From assembly GCF_025154075.1 (NCBI RefSeq), contig NZ_JAOAMU010000001.1, forward strand, positions 643,991-707,990: DNA of 64,000 bases. The letters are read 5' to 3'. The notes below the pieces were generated by a model, which ran no database searches, was not told the origin of the DNA, and was given only the letters and a program-made list of their open reading frames with translations. This document shows, one piece after another, positions 54,185 through 62,727 of this stretch; positions within the stretch are counted from its first letter, which is position 1, and the number at the start of each line of letters is the position of its first letter. A program made the position numbers and the translations under genes. Source of the DNA: Chryseobacterium herbae (GTDB lineage: Bacteria; Bacteroidota; Bacteroidia; Flavobacteriales; Weeksellaceae).

Positions 54185-55348
54185 TTATTCTTTTTCCAGT
54201 TTATGAAGTTTTTTCGTTCCCTCATACATTTCATACTGCAGGAATCTGGTTTCCAGTTTTCCGTTGAAAAGTTTGATTTTTCTTGAAGGACGAAGACCTA
54301 TTTTCTTCACAGCTTCCAGATCGGAAGAGATTAGCCAGGCTAATGTATTCGGGTAACTTGTTTTGAATGTATCTCCTATTTTTTTGTAGAAATCATCATC
54401 ATTAATAGAAATTCTCTCGTCATAAGGCGGATTAAATACCATCAGTAACGGGAAAAGTTCTTTTTTCGATTCGAAGAAATCCTGTGTTTTCACCTGGATG
54501 ACATCTTCCATTTCGGCGGCTTCGATATTGGTTCTGGCTGCATTCAGCATTCTTCCATCAATATCATATCCTACGATCTTCCCAGTAAATTCTCTTACTC
54601 TGTTTACTCTTACTTCTTTGATTTTTGCGAAAAGATCAGCATCATAGTTAGCCCAGTTCTGGAAAGCAAATCTTCTTCTGAAGATTTGTGCAGGAAGATC
54701 CATAGCGATCATTGCTGCTTCCACAAGCAGTGTTCCTGAACCACACATCGGGTCCAGAAAGTTTCCTTTTCCGTCCCAACCTGCCAGCTGAAGCATTCCG
54801 CTTGCTAAAACTTCATTAATAGGCGCTTCACCCTGTTCTTTTCTATAGCCTCTTTTAAACAGAGGATCTCCTGAAGAATCCAAAGAAATAGTAACCAGTT
54901 CTCTGTCAATATGCAGGTGGAATTTGATGTCAGGACTTCTTGTCTCTACATCAGGACGTCTATTGAATTTTTCCTGGAAATAATCCACGATAGCATCTTT
55001 CATTTTCAACGTCACAAACTGTGAATGTTTGAATGTTTCAGAATTCACGGTAGAGTCAATTGCGAAAGACTGGTCTATACGCAAATAGTCTTCCCATGCA
55101 ATAGCAGAAAGCTTATTGTAAAACTGATGTTGATTAAATGCTTTAAATTCAAAAACAGGAATTAATATTTTTAATGCTGTTCTTGCAGAGTAGTTAATTT
55201 TATAAAGAAAACCGAGGTCACCTTCACAATTGACCGCACGGTTTTTAATTTCTACGTTTTTCCCGCCTAATTTTTTGATCTCTTCAGCAAGGACCTGCTC
55301 CAGTCCGAAGAATGTCTTTATCTGAATTTTTAGATTTTCTGTGTCCAT
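54185..55348 (-). CDS. THUMP-domain 23S rRNA guanine-N2 methyltransferase (RlmL-like)
   Basis: A 387-residue RNA methyltransferase. The N-terminal about 165 residues form a ferredoxin-like/THUMP region (GLEQVLAEEIKKLGGKNVEIKNR). The Rossmann methyltransferase domain has motif I as DPMCGSGTLLVEAAMIA and the catalytic motif IV as NPPYDER, the latter as in enzymes that modify guanine N2. It corresponds to the N-terminal half of E. coli RlmKL, whose target is G2445 of 23S rRNA; I infer the same target only from similarity. It is divergent from the small methyltransferase gene at 55484. Confidence 0.92.
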   Translation of the reverse strand: MDTENLKIQIKTFFGLEQVLAEEIKKLGGKNVEIKNRAVNCEGDLGFLYKINYSARTALKILIPVFEFKAFNQHQFYNKLSAIAWEDYLRIDQSFAIDSTVNSETFKHSQFVTLKMKDAIVDYFQEKFNRRPDVETRSPDIKFHLHIDRELVTISLDSSGDPLFKRGYRKEQGEAPINEVLASGMLQLAGWDGKGNFLDPMCGSGTLLVEAAMIAMDLPAQIFRRRFAFQNWANYDADLFAKIKEVRVNRVREFTGKIVGYDIDGRMLNAARTNIEAAEMEDVIQVKTQDFFESKKELFPLLMVFNPPYDERISINDDDFYKKIGDTFKTSYPNTLAWLISSDLEAVKKIGLRPSRKIKLFNGKLETRFLQYEMYEGTKKLHKLEKE

Positions 55349-55446
55349 AAATTATAATTAAAAGATTTAATGATTTAATACTTAAAAGATTAGAGGTTCA
55401 ATTTTGCTCTTAATTGAATCTTTCGATCTCTCAATATGTAAATACT

Positions 55447-55479
55447 TTGCTTTTAACCGCACAAATTTAGTTATTTTTG
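55447..55479 (+). promoter_or_regulatory. Promoter of the methyltransferase/ZIP unit, nearly leaderless
   Basis: TTG (55447-55449), 22-nt spacer, TATTTTTG (55472-55479), 4 nt before the ATG at 55484. The transcript should start at or within the start codon. Confidence 0.6.
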
Positions 55480-55483
55480 CATT

Positions 55484-56212
55484 ATGGAATGGTTTGAATC
55501 TTGGTTTGATACACCTTATTATCATCTTCTCTATAGTAACAGGGACTATACGGAAGCCGAAAATTTCATTACAAAACTCACTGAAGACCTTCAGTTACCG
55601 CCTTCATCCAAGATTATTGATCTGGCATGCGGCAAAGGCAGACACTCTGTTTTTTTGAATAAATTAGGATATGATGTGTTGGGATTAGATCTTTCCAGAC
55701 AGAGCATCGAATTCGATAAACAGTTTGAAACCCAGACTCTTTTATTCAACGTTCATGATATGCGAAACCCTATTGATGCTGATCCGATGGATGCCGTATT
55801 CAATCTATTTACCAGTTTCGGATATTTTGATAATGAAAGTGACGATAAAAAAGTTTTTCAGTCGGTTTATCATGTTTTAAAACCGGGAGGATATTTTGTT
55901 CTGGATTATCTGAATGAAGAGTACGTAAGAAAAAAAATAGTCCCTGAAACGACAATAACCCGCGGTGATATTGATTTTAAGATTCTGAAAAAGATTGAAG
56001 GAAGACATATCATCAAGGATATCCGTTTTGAAGCGGACGGAAAATCTTTTCATTTCTTTGAAAAAGTAAAACTTCATACTTTGGAAGCCATCAATTCATA
56101 TGCATCAGACTGCGGTTTTGAAAGAGTAAAAATCTGGGGCGATTATCAGCTGAATGAATTTGACCGTGAAGTTTCTACACGCTGTATCAATTTATTTAAG
56201 AAAAAGGCATGA
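55484..56212 (+). CDS. Class I SAM-dependent methyltransferase
   Basis: A 242-residue methyltransferase. Motif I is IIDLACGKGRHSVFL (about residues 45-59); the acidic end of strand beta-2 is LGLDLSRQSIE; motif post-II contains DAVFNLFTSFGYF and the region before the C-terminal strands VLKPGGYFVLDYLNEEYV. The enzyme has no visible specificity domain, so its substrate (small molecule or RNA) is unknown. Its stop overlaps the start of the ZIP transporter gene by 4 bp (ATGA), so the two are translationally coupled. Confidence 0.88.
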   Translation: MEWFESWFDTPYYHLLYSNRDYTEAENFITKLTEDLQLPPSSKIIDLACGKGRHSVFLNKLGYDVLGLDLSRQSIEFDKQFETQTLLFNVHDMRNPIDADPMDAVFNLFTSFGYFDNESDDKKVFQSVYHVLKPGGYFVLDYLNEEYVRKKIVPETTITRGDIDFKILKKIEGRHIIKDIRFEADGKSFHFFEKVKLHTLEAINSYASDCGFERVKIWGDYQLNEFDREVSTRCINLFKKKA

Positions 56213-56931
56213 TAACCGTCGTTTTACTGATCTTAAGCGTCATTACGGGAGTTTTTCTCGGCAAGCATTTCGGAAAAAAAGAAAAGCTGGCCAAAAATCT
56301 ACTGGTCCTGAGTGCCGGATTTCTGATCACCATCTGTCTGAATGAAGTTTTTCCACAGGTCTACACTTCCAAAATCGGAAGCAGCCTGGGAATTTTCGTG
56401 ATCGCGGGAGTTTTGCTTCAGATGATCCTTGAGGCTTTAACGAAAGGTTTCGAGCATGGGCATTTTCACCATCACAGTGAAAACAATATTCTTCCGATGG
56501 CACTGATGGTTGGCTTATTTATTCACGCTTTTATTGAGGGAATTCCATTGGCTAATGAGAAGCAACAGTTGTCTCCTTATCTTCTGGGAATCGTATTTCA
56601 CAATCTTCCTATTTCATTTATTCTTGGTGCATTTTTGTTTAACCGAAAAAATGAGTCCAAAAATTCACCCTATCCTTCTATTCTGATTGTTGCCCTGTTT
56701 GCATTGGCCTCTCCGATGGGAATGCTGCTCGGAAATTATTTCAATCCTGACCTTCAGCCTTATTTTCTGGCTATCGTAGGTGGAATTTTCCTGCATATCT
56801 CATCAGTGATTATCTTTGAGAGCAATAAGAATCATAATATTGACTGGATCAAGATCGGACTTGTAATCCTGGGAGTTTCTTTGGCCCTGATCATGCATCT
56901 CTTCCATTCTCATCCTGCTGCAGGACATTAA
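56209..56931 (+). CDS. ZIP-family metal transporter
   Basis: A 240-residue inner-membrane transporter for zinc or related divalent ions. There are eight hydrophobic segments, with a histidine-rich loop (HGHFHHHSEN) after the third helix that is typical of ZIP proteins. The two metal-site helices are HAFIEGIPLA (TM IV type, with H and E ligands) and the HNLPISFILGAFL helix (TM V type). The C-terminal tail also has histidines (HLFHSHPAAGH). It overlaps the methyltransferase gene by 4 bp. No Zur-like site is evident upstream. Confidence 0.9.
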   Translation: MITVVLLILSVITGVFLGKHFGKKEKLAKNLLVLSAGFLITICLNEVFPQVYTSKIGSSLGIFVIAGVLLQMILEALTKGFEHGHFHHHSENNILPMALMVGLFIHAFIEGIPLANEKQQLSPYLLGIVFHNLPISFILGAFLFNRKNESKNSPYPSILIVALFALASPMGMLLGNYFNPDLQPYFLAIVGGIFLHISSVIIFESNKNHNIDWIKIGLVILGVSLALIMHLFHSHPAAGH

Positions 56932-56960
56932 TCTTTCTTCTAATTAATTTAAACGAAATA

Positions 56961-56990
56961 AAAAAAGCTCCGGATCTTACGATCCGGAGC
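56961..56990 (-). terminator. Terminator of the FadL-like/lipoprotein operon
   Basis: GCTCCGGATC (56967-56976) and GATCCGGAGC (56981-56990) make a perfect 10-bp GC-rich stem with a TTAC loop; the A-tract at 56961-56966 gives the minus-strand U-run. Being convergent, it may also help end the ZIP transcript. Confidence 0.9.
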
Positions 56991-57022
56991 CTCAATTTAA
57001 TCACTCATTACACAATCTGGAA

Positions 57023-58426
57023 TTAGAACTTCCAGCCTAATGTAATAAAGAAGTTATTCCTGTTATTTTTAACTTCTGAAACGGCAAAGTAGTCGGAAGA
57101 CATAATTCTGTTAGCAGAATAATAAGCAGTGTCAGTGTTTGGATTTCCTGTTTCAATACCTCTAAGATAAGGATTACTATAAGTAGACGTTATATACTGA
57201 TAAGAGGCATCTATATAAAATGATTTGAAATCATATCCTAAACCGAAAGAGGCAAGATTTCTGTTATTAAGCATCATATCGTTATATGATCTGTCAGAAG
57301 TAGAGGCATCCGGGTTCACCTGACTTACCGTCAAAGCATCAAAAGGATTGGATGCATAAGAGTACCCTCCTCTTAATCTGAACTGTTTCAATCTGTACTC
57401 GGCTCCGATTCTTACTTCTGATACATTCTTATAATTATCTTTAAAGAAACTGTTCAGTTCGGTTTCAGCGCCTGTTACCACTTTATATTTAGGTCTTGTT
57501 AATCCCAATGAGTAATCTACATTCAGCGAGAAGTTTTTACTGGCAACAAATGCTGCACTCACTGTCGCTTTAAGCGGTGTGGTAAGATCTCTGGATTCAG
57601 TTCCTGTACCATCTCCATAGTTGGGATCGTTGTAGAAACTGTAATCTCTGTCTATACGCCAGAAGGTAGGTGTTTCTATAGCACCCCCGATTCTGAAATT
57701 AGGACTAAGCTTTCCAATCACCCCTACAGAAGCAGAAAAACCGGAAGATCTTTCAAACATAGGTGTATTTTGTCTGTCGAAATATTCAATAGAGCCGTCA
57801 GCCAGTGATTTAAAAGCTGCCGTATCATACTGATCGATCGATGCATTGAAAAAGTTTAAGGCAGCACCTACATATACATTGTGATTATAATTGGCACCTA
57901 CCCCAAAACTGGTTTTGGAAAGGTTTCCGTATCTGTTATATGCATGACCTGACAAAGAAGCACTTTTATCTGTAAAATCCTTGATCACATCACTGCTTCC
58001 CGGAGATTCTATATAATTATCCAGTGACTGATTGGAATAATTGATCCCGATATTGATGAACTTCCATCCTGTTTCACTCATCAAAGGAAAAGTAATTACT
58101 GCGCCTACATTTCCAAGATCCGTATTGGTCTTGCTATAGTCAATAGTAGACCCCGCCCACGTACTTTTATTTTTATTTCCCGCGATGGCCAATGTTCCGG
58201 AAACTTCTCCGGAAATGGCAACTCCCAAACCTGCAGGGTTCGTAAGCATGGAATTGGCATCTCCTCCTAATGCCCCGTTAGCTCCAGCCATTGCATTAAA
58301 TTTTGACGAACCCACCATCGGAGTACTGGAATAAACATCTACAGTATTTCTCAATATAGAAACATCCTGAGCCTGCGCAAAAAATGCAGCAGAAACACTC
58401 ATTAATACTAAAGATTTTTTTAACAT
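57023..58426 (-). CDS. FadL/OmpP1-type outer-membrane beta-barrel protein
   Basis: A 467-residue outer-membrane protein. The signal peptide ends FFAQAQ. The N-terminal plug is recognisable by the family's hallmark NPAGLGV in DANSMLTNPAGLGVAIS, followed by amphipathic beta strands up to the C-terminal FITLGWKF, which ends in phenylalanine like an outer-membrane barrel. FadL relatives let hydrophobic compounds cross the outer membrane; in flavobacteria the same group is often labelled a haemin receptor, without experimental proof I can name. The Gly/Trp-rich lipoprotein gene ends 29 bp upstream on the same strand. Confidence 0.88.
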   Translation of the reverse strand: MLKKSLVLMSVSAAFFAQAQDVSILRNTVDVYSSTPMVGSSKFNAMAGANGALGGDANSMLTNPAGLGVAISGEVSGTLAIAGNKNKSTWAGSTIDYSKTNTDLGNVGAVITFPLMSETGWKFINIGINYSNQSLDNYIESPGSSDVIKDFTDKSASLSGHAYNRYGNLSKTSFGVGANYNHNVYVGAALNFFNASIDQYDTAAFKSLADGSIEYFDRQNTPMFERSSGFSASVGVIGKLSPNFRIGGAIETPTFWRIDRDYSFYNDPNYGDGTGTESRDLTTPLKATVSAAFVASKNFSLNVDYSLGLTRPKYKVVTGAETELNSFFKDNYKNVSEVRIGAEYRLKQFRLRGGYSYASNPFDALTVSQVNPDASTSDRSYNDMMLNNRNLASFGLGYDFKSFYIDASYQYITSTYSNPYLRGIETGNPNTDTAYYSANRIMSSDYFAVSEVKNNRNNFFITLGWKF

Positions 58427-58455
58427 TATTTTTTTAATAGTTATTAAGTTTGAAA

Positions 58456-59583
58456 TTATCTGCCACCTCTGAAGCCGCCTCCTCCGCCGCCGCCAGATCT
58501 GAAGCCACCGCCGCCACCGGAAGAACCGCCGCCTCTGAAACCACCACCGGAAGAACCTCCGCTTGATCTGAATCCTCCACTATCATTGGATCTGAATCCT
58601 CCGTTGTTGTTATTGTTATAGGTAGGCTGCGTATTATAATTAGGTCTTGGCTGAGAATTTGAATTACGGAATCCTCCAGACTGTTGTTGGTTGTTGTAAC
58701 CTCCATTCGTATTTCCTTGTCTGAATCCTCCGTTATTTGAACTGCCGTTTCTGAAACCTCCACTTGAACTGTTTCTGAAGCCGCCGTTTGTACTGCCGTT
58801 TCTGAAGCCTCCATTGGATGAATTATTGAAACCACTACTGTTGCTGTTTCTGAAACCTCCGTTATACGTATTGTTTCTGTAAATATTATTGGTCAATCCA
58901 GGATTACTGAATCCGCCACCTCCACTTCTTCTGTAGATTGGTCTATAGCCATTACCCCAGTAGCCACCGTTCCAGCCCCAATATGGGTTACCGTAACCGC
59001 CACCCCAGAACGGGTCATAATATCCACCCCAATAAGGAGAATATCCATATCCCCAGTAAGGACTGCCCCAGCCCATAGAGCCTCCCCAGCCCCAGCCGAA
59101 GGATCCACCCCATCCCATTGAGCCTCCCCAACCGAATGAGCCACCCCAGCCCCAGCCACGGTTCATACCCCAATAAGGGCTATAACCACCATACCATCCC
59201 CAAGGAGAACCCCAGGAGTTGTCATAGTAATTGGTCTGAGATCCGGCAAACGCACCCCAGTCTGAGTCTGTAGCATTGGTATTCCAGTTGTTATCGCTCC
59301 ATGTATTATATCTGTTGTCCTGTTCTCTGGAATTGTTCTGTGCATTCTGAATCACATTAGAGTCCTGGTAATAATCGTAATTTTCCCCCACTCTGTTTCC
59401 GCCATCATTGATGATCACCCCTTCAGGCAGCGTATCTTTATTGGGGTCATAGTATACCCCGTCGGTCTCTGTATAGCCACCCATTTGGGCGCCACAAGAC
59501 ACAAGCAGCAATCCGCCTGATATTGCTAAAATCCCTTTGGACTTTAACAGACCGAGCAAATTTTTATGTATATTTCTTTTCAT
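58456..59583 (-). CDS. Gly/Trp/Tyr/Asn-rich repetitive lipoprotein
   Basis: A 375-residue protein of strongly biased composition. A lipoprotein signal (LLLVSCGAQ, lipidated Cys at about residue 31) is followed by a more ordinary segment (residues 32-110). A Gly/Trp/Tyr zone (about 118-222) holds repeats such as GWGGSFGWGGSMGWG. A final zone repeats NGGFRN/SGGFRS (about 240-375), ending GGGFRGGR. No globular domain is visible. In this lineage such proteins are often mislabelled prolyl-tRNA synthetase because they sit beside proS; nothing in the sequence supports that. The same-strand FadL-like gene follows after 29 bp. Function unknown. Confidence 0.8.
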   Translation of the reverse strand: MKRNIHKNLLGLLKSKGILAISGGLLLVSCGAQMGGYTETDGVYYDPNKDTLPEGVIINDGGNRVGENYDYYQDSNVIQNAQNNSREQDNRYNTWSDNNWNTNATDSDWGAFAGSQTNYYDNSWGSPWGWYGGYSPYWGMNRGWGWGGSFGWGGSMGWGGSFGWGWGGSMGWGSPYWGYGYSPYWGGYYDPFWGGGYGNPYWGWNGGYWGNGYRPIYRRSGGGGFSNPGLTNNIYRNNTYNGGFRNSNSSGFNNSSNGGFRNGSTNGGFRNSSSGGFRNGSSNNGGFRQGNTNGGYNNQQQSGGFRNSNSQPRPNYNTQPTYNNNNNGGFRSNDSGGFRSSGGSSGGGFRGGGSSGGGGGFRSGGGGGGGFRGGR

Positions 59584-59663
59584 GATAACGTAAAAATTTT
59601 TAATTTAAATTATATTTGCAATCTGTACCAAAAATGTACCAAAACACTGGTAAATAAATCTAT

Positions 59664-59693
59664 CAAAAATAGATTTTTATTTTTAGATAACAA
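59664..59693 (-). promoter_or_regulatory. Promoter of the lipoprotein/FadL-like operon
   Basis: Minus-strand TTG (59693-59691), 19-nt spacer, TATTTTTG (59671-59664). The -7 box lies within an AAATCTAT-CAAAA-ATAGATTT inverted repeat (59656-59676), so it may be an operator. Confidence 0.5.
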
Positions 59694-59727
59694 TAATGTA
59701 CAAAAGTTAAAAAAATTTTAAAAAATA

Positions 59728-61203
59728 ATGGCAAAATTAACCTCAAGAAGCGAAGATTACAGCAAATGGTATAATGAGTTGGTGGTAAAAGCTGACTTAG
59801 CTGAAAACTCTGGAGTGCGAGGATGCATGGTGATCAAACCATACGGCTATGCAATCTGGGAAAAAATGCGTGATGAAATGGACAAAAGATTCAAAGAAAC
59901 AGGTCACGTGAATGCTTATTTCCCGCTTTTTGTGCCCAAGAGCCTGTTTGAGGCAGAGGAGAAAAATGCAGAAGGTTTTGCTAAAGAATGTGCAGTAGTT
60001 ACCCATTATAGATTAAAAACAGATCCGGACAATCCGCACAAGCTGATTGTAGATCCGGATGCCAAGCTTGAAGAAGAGCTTATCGTACGTCCTACTTCCG
60101 AAGCGATTATCTGGAATACATACAAAAACTGGATTCAGTCTTACAGAGACCTTCCGATATTGATCAACCAGTGGGCGAATGTTGTCCGTTGGGAAATGAG
60201 AACCCGTCTGTTCCTGAGAACGGCAGAATTCTTATGGCAGGAAGGCCACACTGCACACGCTACCAAAGATGAAGCAGTGGAAGAAGCTGAAAAAATGAAT
60301 AATGTTTATGCAGATTTTGCAGAGAAATTCATGGCGATGCCTGTGATTATGGGATTAAAAACGCCGTCTGAAAGATTTGCAGGAGCTGACGAAACCTATT
60401 GTATCGAAGCTTTGATGCAGGACGGAAAAGCGCTTCAGGCAGGAACTTCTCACTTTTTGGGTCAGAATTTCGCGAAAGCATTCGATGTAAAATTCACCAA
60501 TAAAGAAGGTAAGATTGAACATGCATGGGCTACATCATGGGGAACTTCAACACGTTTGATGGGAGCATTGATCATGACGCATTCCGATGATTTAGGACTG
60601 GTACTTCCTCCTACTCTGGCTCCAATCCAGGTGGTGATTGTTCCGATCTTCAAAGGAGAAGAGCAGTTGGCTCAGATCAGTGAAGTGGCACTGGATATCG
60701 TGGCTAAATTAAAAGCAAAAGGCATCTCTGTAAAATTTGATGACGATACGCATAACAAACCGGGCTGGAAATTTGCAGAATACGAATTAAAAGGTGTTCC
60801 TGTAAGAATCGCGATGGGACCAAGAGATCTTGAAAACAAGTCTGTAGAAATCGCGAGAAGAGACAACCTTACTAAAGAAGTTCGTTCTATAGAAGGAGTA
60901 GATGTTTATATCGAAGAATTATTGCAGACTATTCAGAAAGACCTTTACGAAAAAGCATTAAACTTCAGAAAAGATAACATCACAAGAGTAGATACTTACG
61001 AAGAATTCAAGAAAGTTCTTGAAGAAAAAGGCGGGTTCATCTACGCACATTGGGATGGAACGGCTGAAGAAGAAGAGCAAATAAAGGATGAAACGAAGGC
61101 TACCATCCGATGTATTCCTTTAGATGACGATATCGAAGAAGGTATTTCTATGGTAAGTGGAAAGCCGTCGAAAAGACGTGTATTATTCGCAAAAGCATAC
61201 TAA
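59728..61203 (+). CDS. proS: Proline--tRNA ligase, archaeal/eukaryote-type
   Basis: A 491-residue class II aminoacyl-tRNA synthetase of the archaeal/eukaryotic ProRS class (no bacterial-type editing insertion). Class II motifs are visible: motif 2 in [25 protein letters not shown] and motif 3 in [18 protein letters not shown]. The C-terminus ends with a tyrosine (RRVLFAKAY), as the class requires. The C-terminal domain, which in the Thermus-type enzyme binds zinc through cysteines, has lost these: the CVRCG segment corresponds to SMVSG and the first CGD site to WDG. Length and motifs give high confidence. Confidence 0.95.
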   Translation: MAKLTSRSEDYSKWYNELVVKADLAENSGVRGCMVIKPYGYAIWEKMRDEMDKRFKETGHVNAYFPLFVPKSLFEAEEKNAEGFAKECAVVTHYRLKTDPDNPHKLIVDPDAKLEEELIVRPTSEAIIWNTYKNWIQSYRDLPILINQWANVVRWEMRTRLFLRTAEFLWQEGHTAHATKDEAVEEAEKMNNVYADFAEKFMAMPVIMGLKTPSERFAGADETYCIEALMQDGKALQAGTSHFLGQNFAKAFDVKFTNKEGKIEHAWATSWGTSTRLMGALIMTHSDDLGLVLPPTLAPIQVVIVPIFKGEEQLAQISEVALDIVAKLKAKGISVKFDDDTHNKPGWKFAEYELKGVPVRIAMGPRDLENKSVEIARRDNLTKEVRSIEGVDVYIEELLQTIQKDLYEKALNFRKDNITRVDTYEEFKKVLEEKGGFIYAHWDGTAEEEEQIKDETKATIRCIPLDDDIEEGISMVSGKPSKRRVLFAKAY

Positions 61204-61322
61204 TAATTTTTGCTGATTTTCAAAAACATCGCGGGATATTAAATAAATATTCAAAAAAAAGTGACTTTTGGACAGATTTTTGTTTAAATTTATTCAACAT
61301 TAATCTAAAAAAATAATTTATT

Positions 61323-62615
61323 ATGTCTTTAAATGTCATTGATTTAATTAAAGGACAATTAGGTCCCGCTTTGGTTTCACAAGCAGCTTCTCAGTTTGGG
61401 GAAAGTGAATCCGGTATTTCAAAAGCAATTGGAGGTATACTTCCTGCAGTTGTAGGAGGATTAGCAAATAATTCCGATAACCCGGGAGTTTTGGATGCAA
61501 TTACCAATGCCTCGTCGAGCGGAATTTTAGGAAATTTAATAGGTGGAGCATCCAGCAGCCCTGTTATTTCCAATCTGTTAACCTCTATTTTTGGAGATAA
61601 AATCGGCGGAATAGTGAATGCTATTGCTACTTATGCAGGTATCAGCAATAACTCTTCCAGTTCGTTACTGAATTTAGTAACAGGAGCTACGGTAGGTTCT
61701 ATCGGAAAATATGCTACTGATAACAATTTAGACAAATCAGGTATTTCAAACCTGTTGGGTGAGCAAAAAGGAATTGTTTCTTCACTGCTGCCGGCAGGAC
61801 TTTCTCTGGCATCTCTGAATTTAGGAAGCTGGTTTGGCGGAGGCTCTACCACTTCTCATACAGAAGCAGTTCCAAGAACAGAAGAACCAAAAATTGAAGT
61901 GACAAGAAGTACTACAGCTGCAGGAACCAATCCTGACAGAAATAATAATGAAGGCGGAGGTTCAATCTGGAAATGGTTGCTTCCGCTTTTACTTTTAATT
62001 GCCGCAGCTTATTTCCTTTGGAAACAGTGCGACAAGAAACAGACAACAACGACTACAACGATGACTGATTCTGCTGCATCAAAAACAGATTCAGCGGCTA
62101 CCACAACTCCTGCGGATACTTCTGCAACACCTGTAGCTAAGACTGATGAAAACATCGATCTAAACGGGGTGATGCTGAAAGGTTACAAAGGAGGTATGGA
62201 AGATCAGATGATTACTTTCCTGAAATCAGGGAACTATAAAAATGCAGCTGATGATGCCACATTAAAAGATAAATGGTATGATTTTGACCATGTTAATTTC
62301 AAAATGGGAAGCTCTACTGAACTGGAAGCAGGTTCTCAGGGACAGCTTGACAATTTAGTAGCGATTTTAAAAGCGTTCCCGGATGCAAAAATCAAAATCG
62401 GAGGCTATACTGATAAGACAGGGAATGAAGCAAGCAATGTAAAATTGTCTAAAGCAAGAGCTGAATTTATCAAAGCCGCTTTAGTTAAAGTTGGAGTTGG
62501 AGGTCAGGTTTTAGAAGCAGATGGTTACGGAAGCAAATTTGCTAAAGTAGATGCTAAAGCTTCTGATGCAGAAAGAGCTGCAGACAGAAAAATGGCTGTA
62601 AGATTTGCAAAATAG
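61323..62615 (+). CDS. DUF937-transmembrane-OmpA domain protein
   Basis: A 430-residue protein in three parts. Residues about 1-160 are a DUF937 domain (LIKGQLGPALVSQAASQFG, GILPAVVGGLANNSDNPG). A hydrophobic helix at about 217-236 (WKWLLPLLLLIAAAYFLWKQ) follows a linker. After a Thr/Ser/Ala-rich linker comes a C-terminal OmpA-like domain (KAFPDAKIKIGGYTDKTGNEASN, LSKARAEFIKAALV) that binds peptidoglycan. No cleavable signal peptide is visible, so the DUF937 part may be cytoplasmic. The gene follows proS by 119 bp in the same direction; a T-rich terminator follows it. Confidence 0.88.
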   Translation: MSLNVIDLIKGQLGPALVSQAASQFGESESGISKAIGGILPAVVGGLANNSDNPGVLDAITNASSSGILGNLIGGASSSPVISNLLTSIFGDKIGGIVNAIATYAGISNNSSSSLLNLVTGATVGSIGKYATDNNLDKSGISNLLGEQKGIVSSLLPAGLSLASLNLGSWFGGGSTTSHTEAVPRTEEPKIEVTRSTTAAGTNPDRNNNEGGGSIWKWLLPLLLLIAAAYFLWKQCDKKQTTTTTTMTDSAASKTDSAATTTPADTSATPVAKTDENIDLNGVMLKGYKGGMEDQMITFLKSGNYKNAADDATLKDKWYDFDHVNFKMGSSTELEAGSQGQLDNLVAILKAFPDAKIKIGGYTDKTGNEASNVKLSKARAEFIKAALVKVGVGGQVLEADGYGSKFAKVDAKASDAERAADRKMAVRFAK

Positions 62616-62637
62616 ATCTTAGAATCTTTAAAAATAG

Positions 62638-62669
62638 AATCCCGAAATTTAGTTTTCGGGATTTTTTTG
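62638..62669 (+). terminator. Terminator of the DUF937-OmpA gene
   Basis: AATCCCGAAA (62638-62647) and TTTCGGGATT (62654-62663) form the stem, followed by a T-run. Confidence 0.85.
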
Positions 62670-62700
62670 TTACCGACTTTCGTATTTACATTTATTTAAG

Positions 62701-62724
62701 TAAATTTGTTAGTCATTTCTAACA
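62701..62724 (+). promoter_or_regulatory. Putative promoter and metal-responsive operator of mntH
   Basis: TAAATTTG (62701-62708) fits a -7 element. It overlaps the perfect inverted repeat TGTTAG-TCATTT-CTAACA (62707-62724), which ends 3 nt before the ATG. TTAG...CTAA half-sites are typical of DtxR/MntR-type repressor boxes; their use here is inference. Confidence 0.45.
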
Positions 62725-62727
62725 TTT

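Noticed and set aside
58434..58835. Second minus-strand frame of 133 codons overlapping the Gly/Trp-rich lipoprotein
   Set aside because: A shadow frame made by the GC-rich GGX repeats, with very unusual composition and no start signal.
58456..59583. Gly/Trp-rich protein as a prolyl-tRNA synthetase
   Set aside because: It has no class II motifs; the real proS is the divergent gene at 59728.
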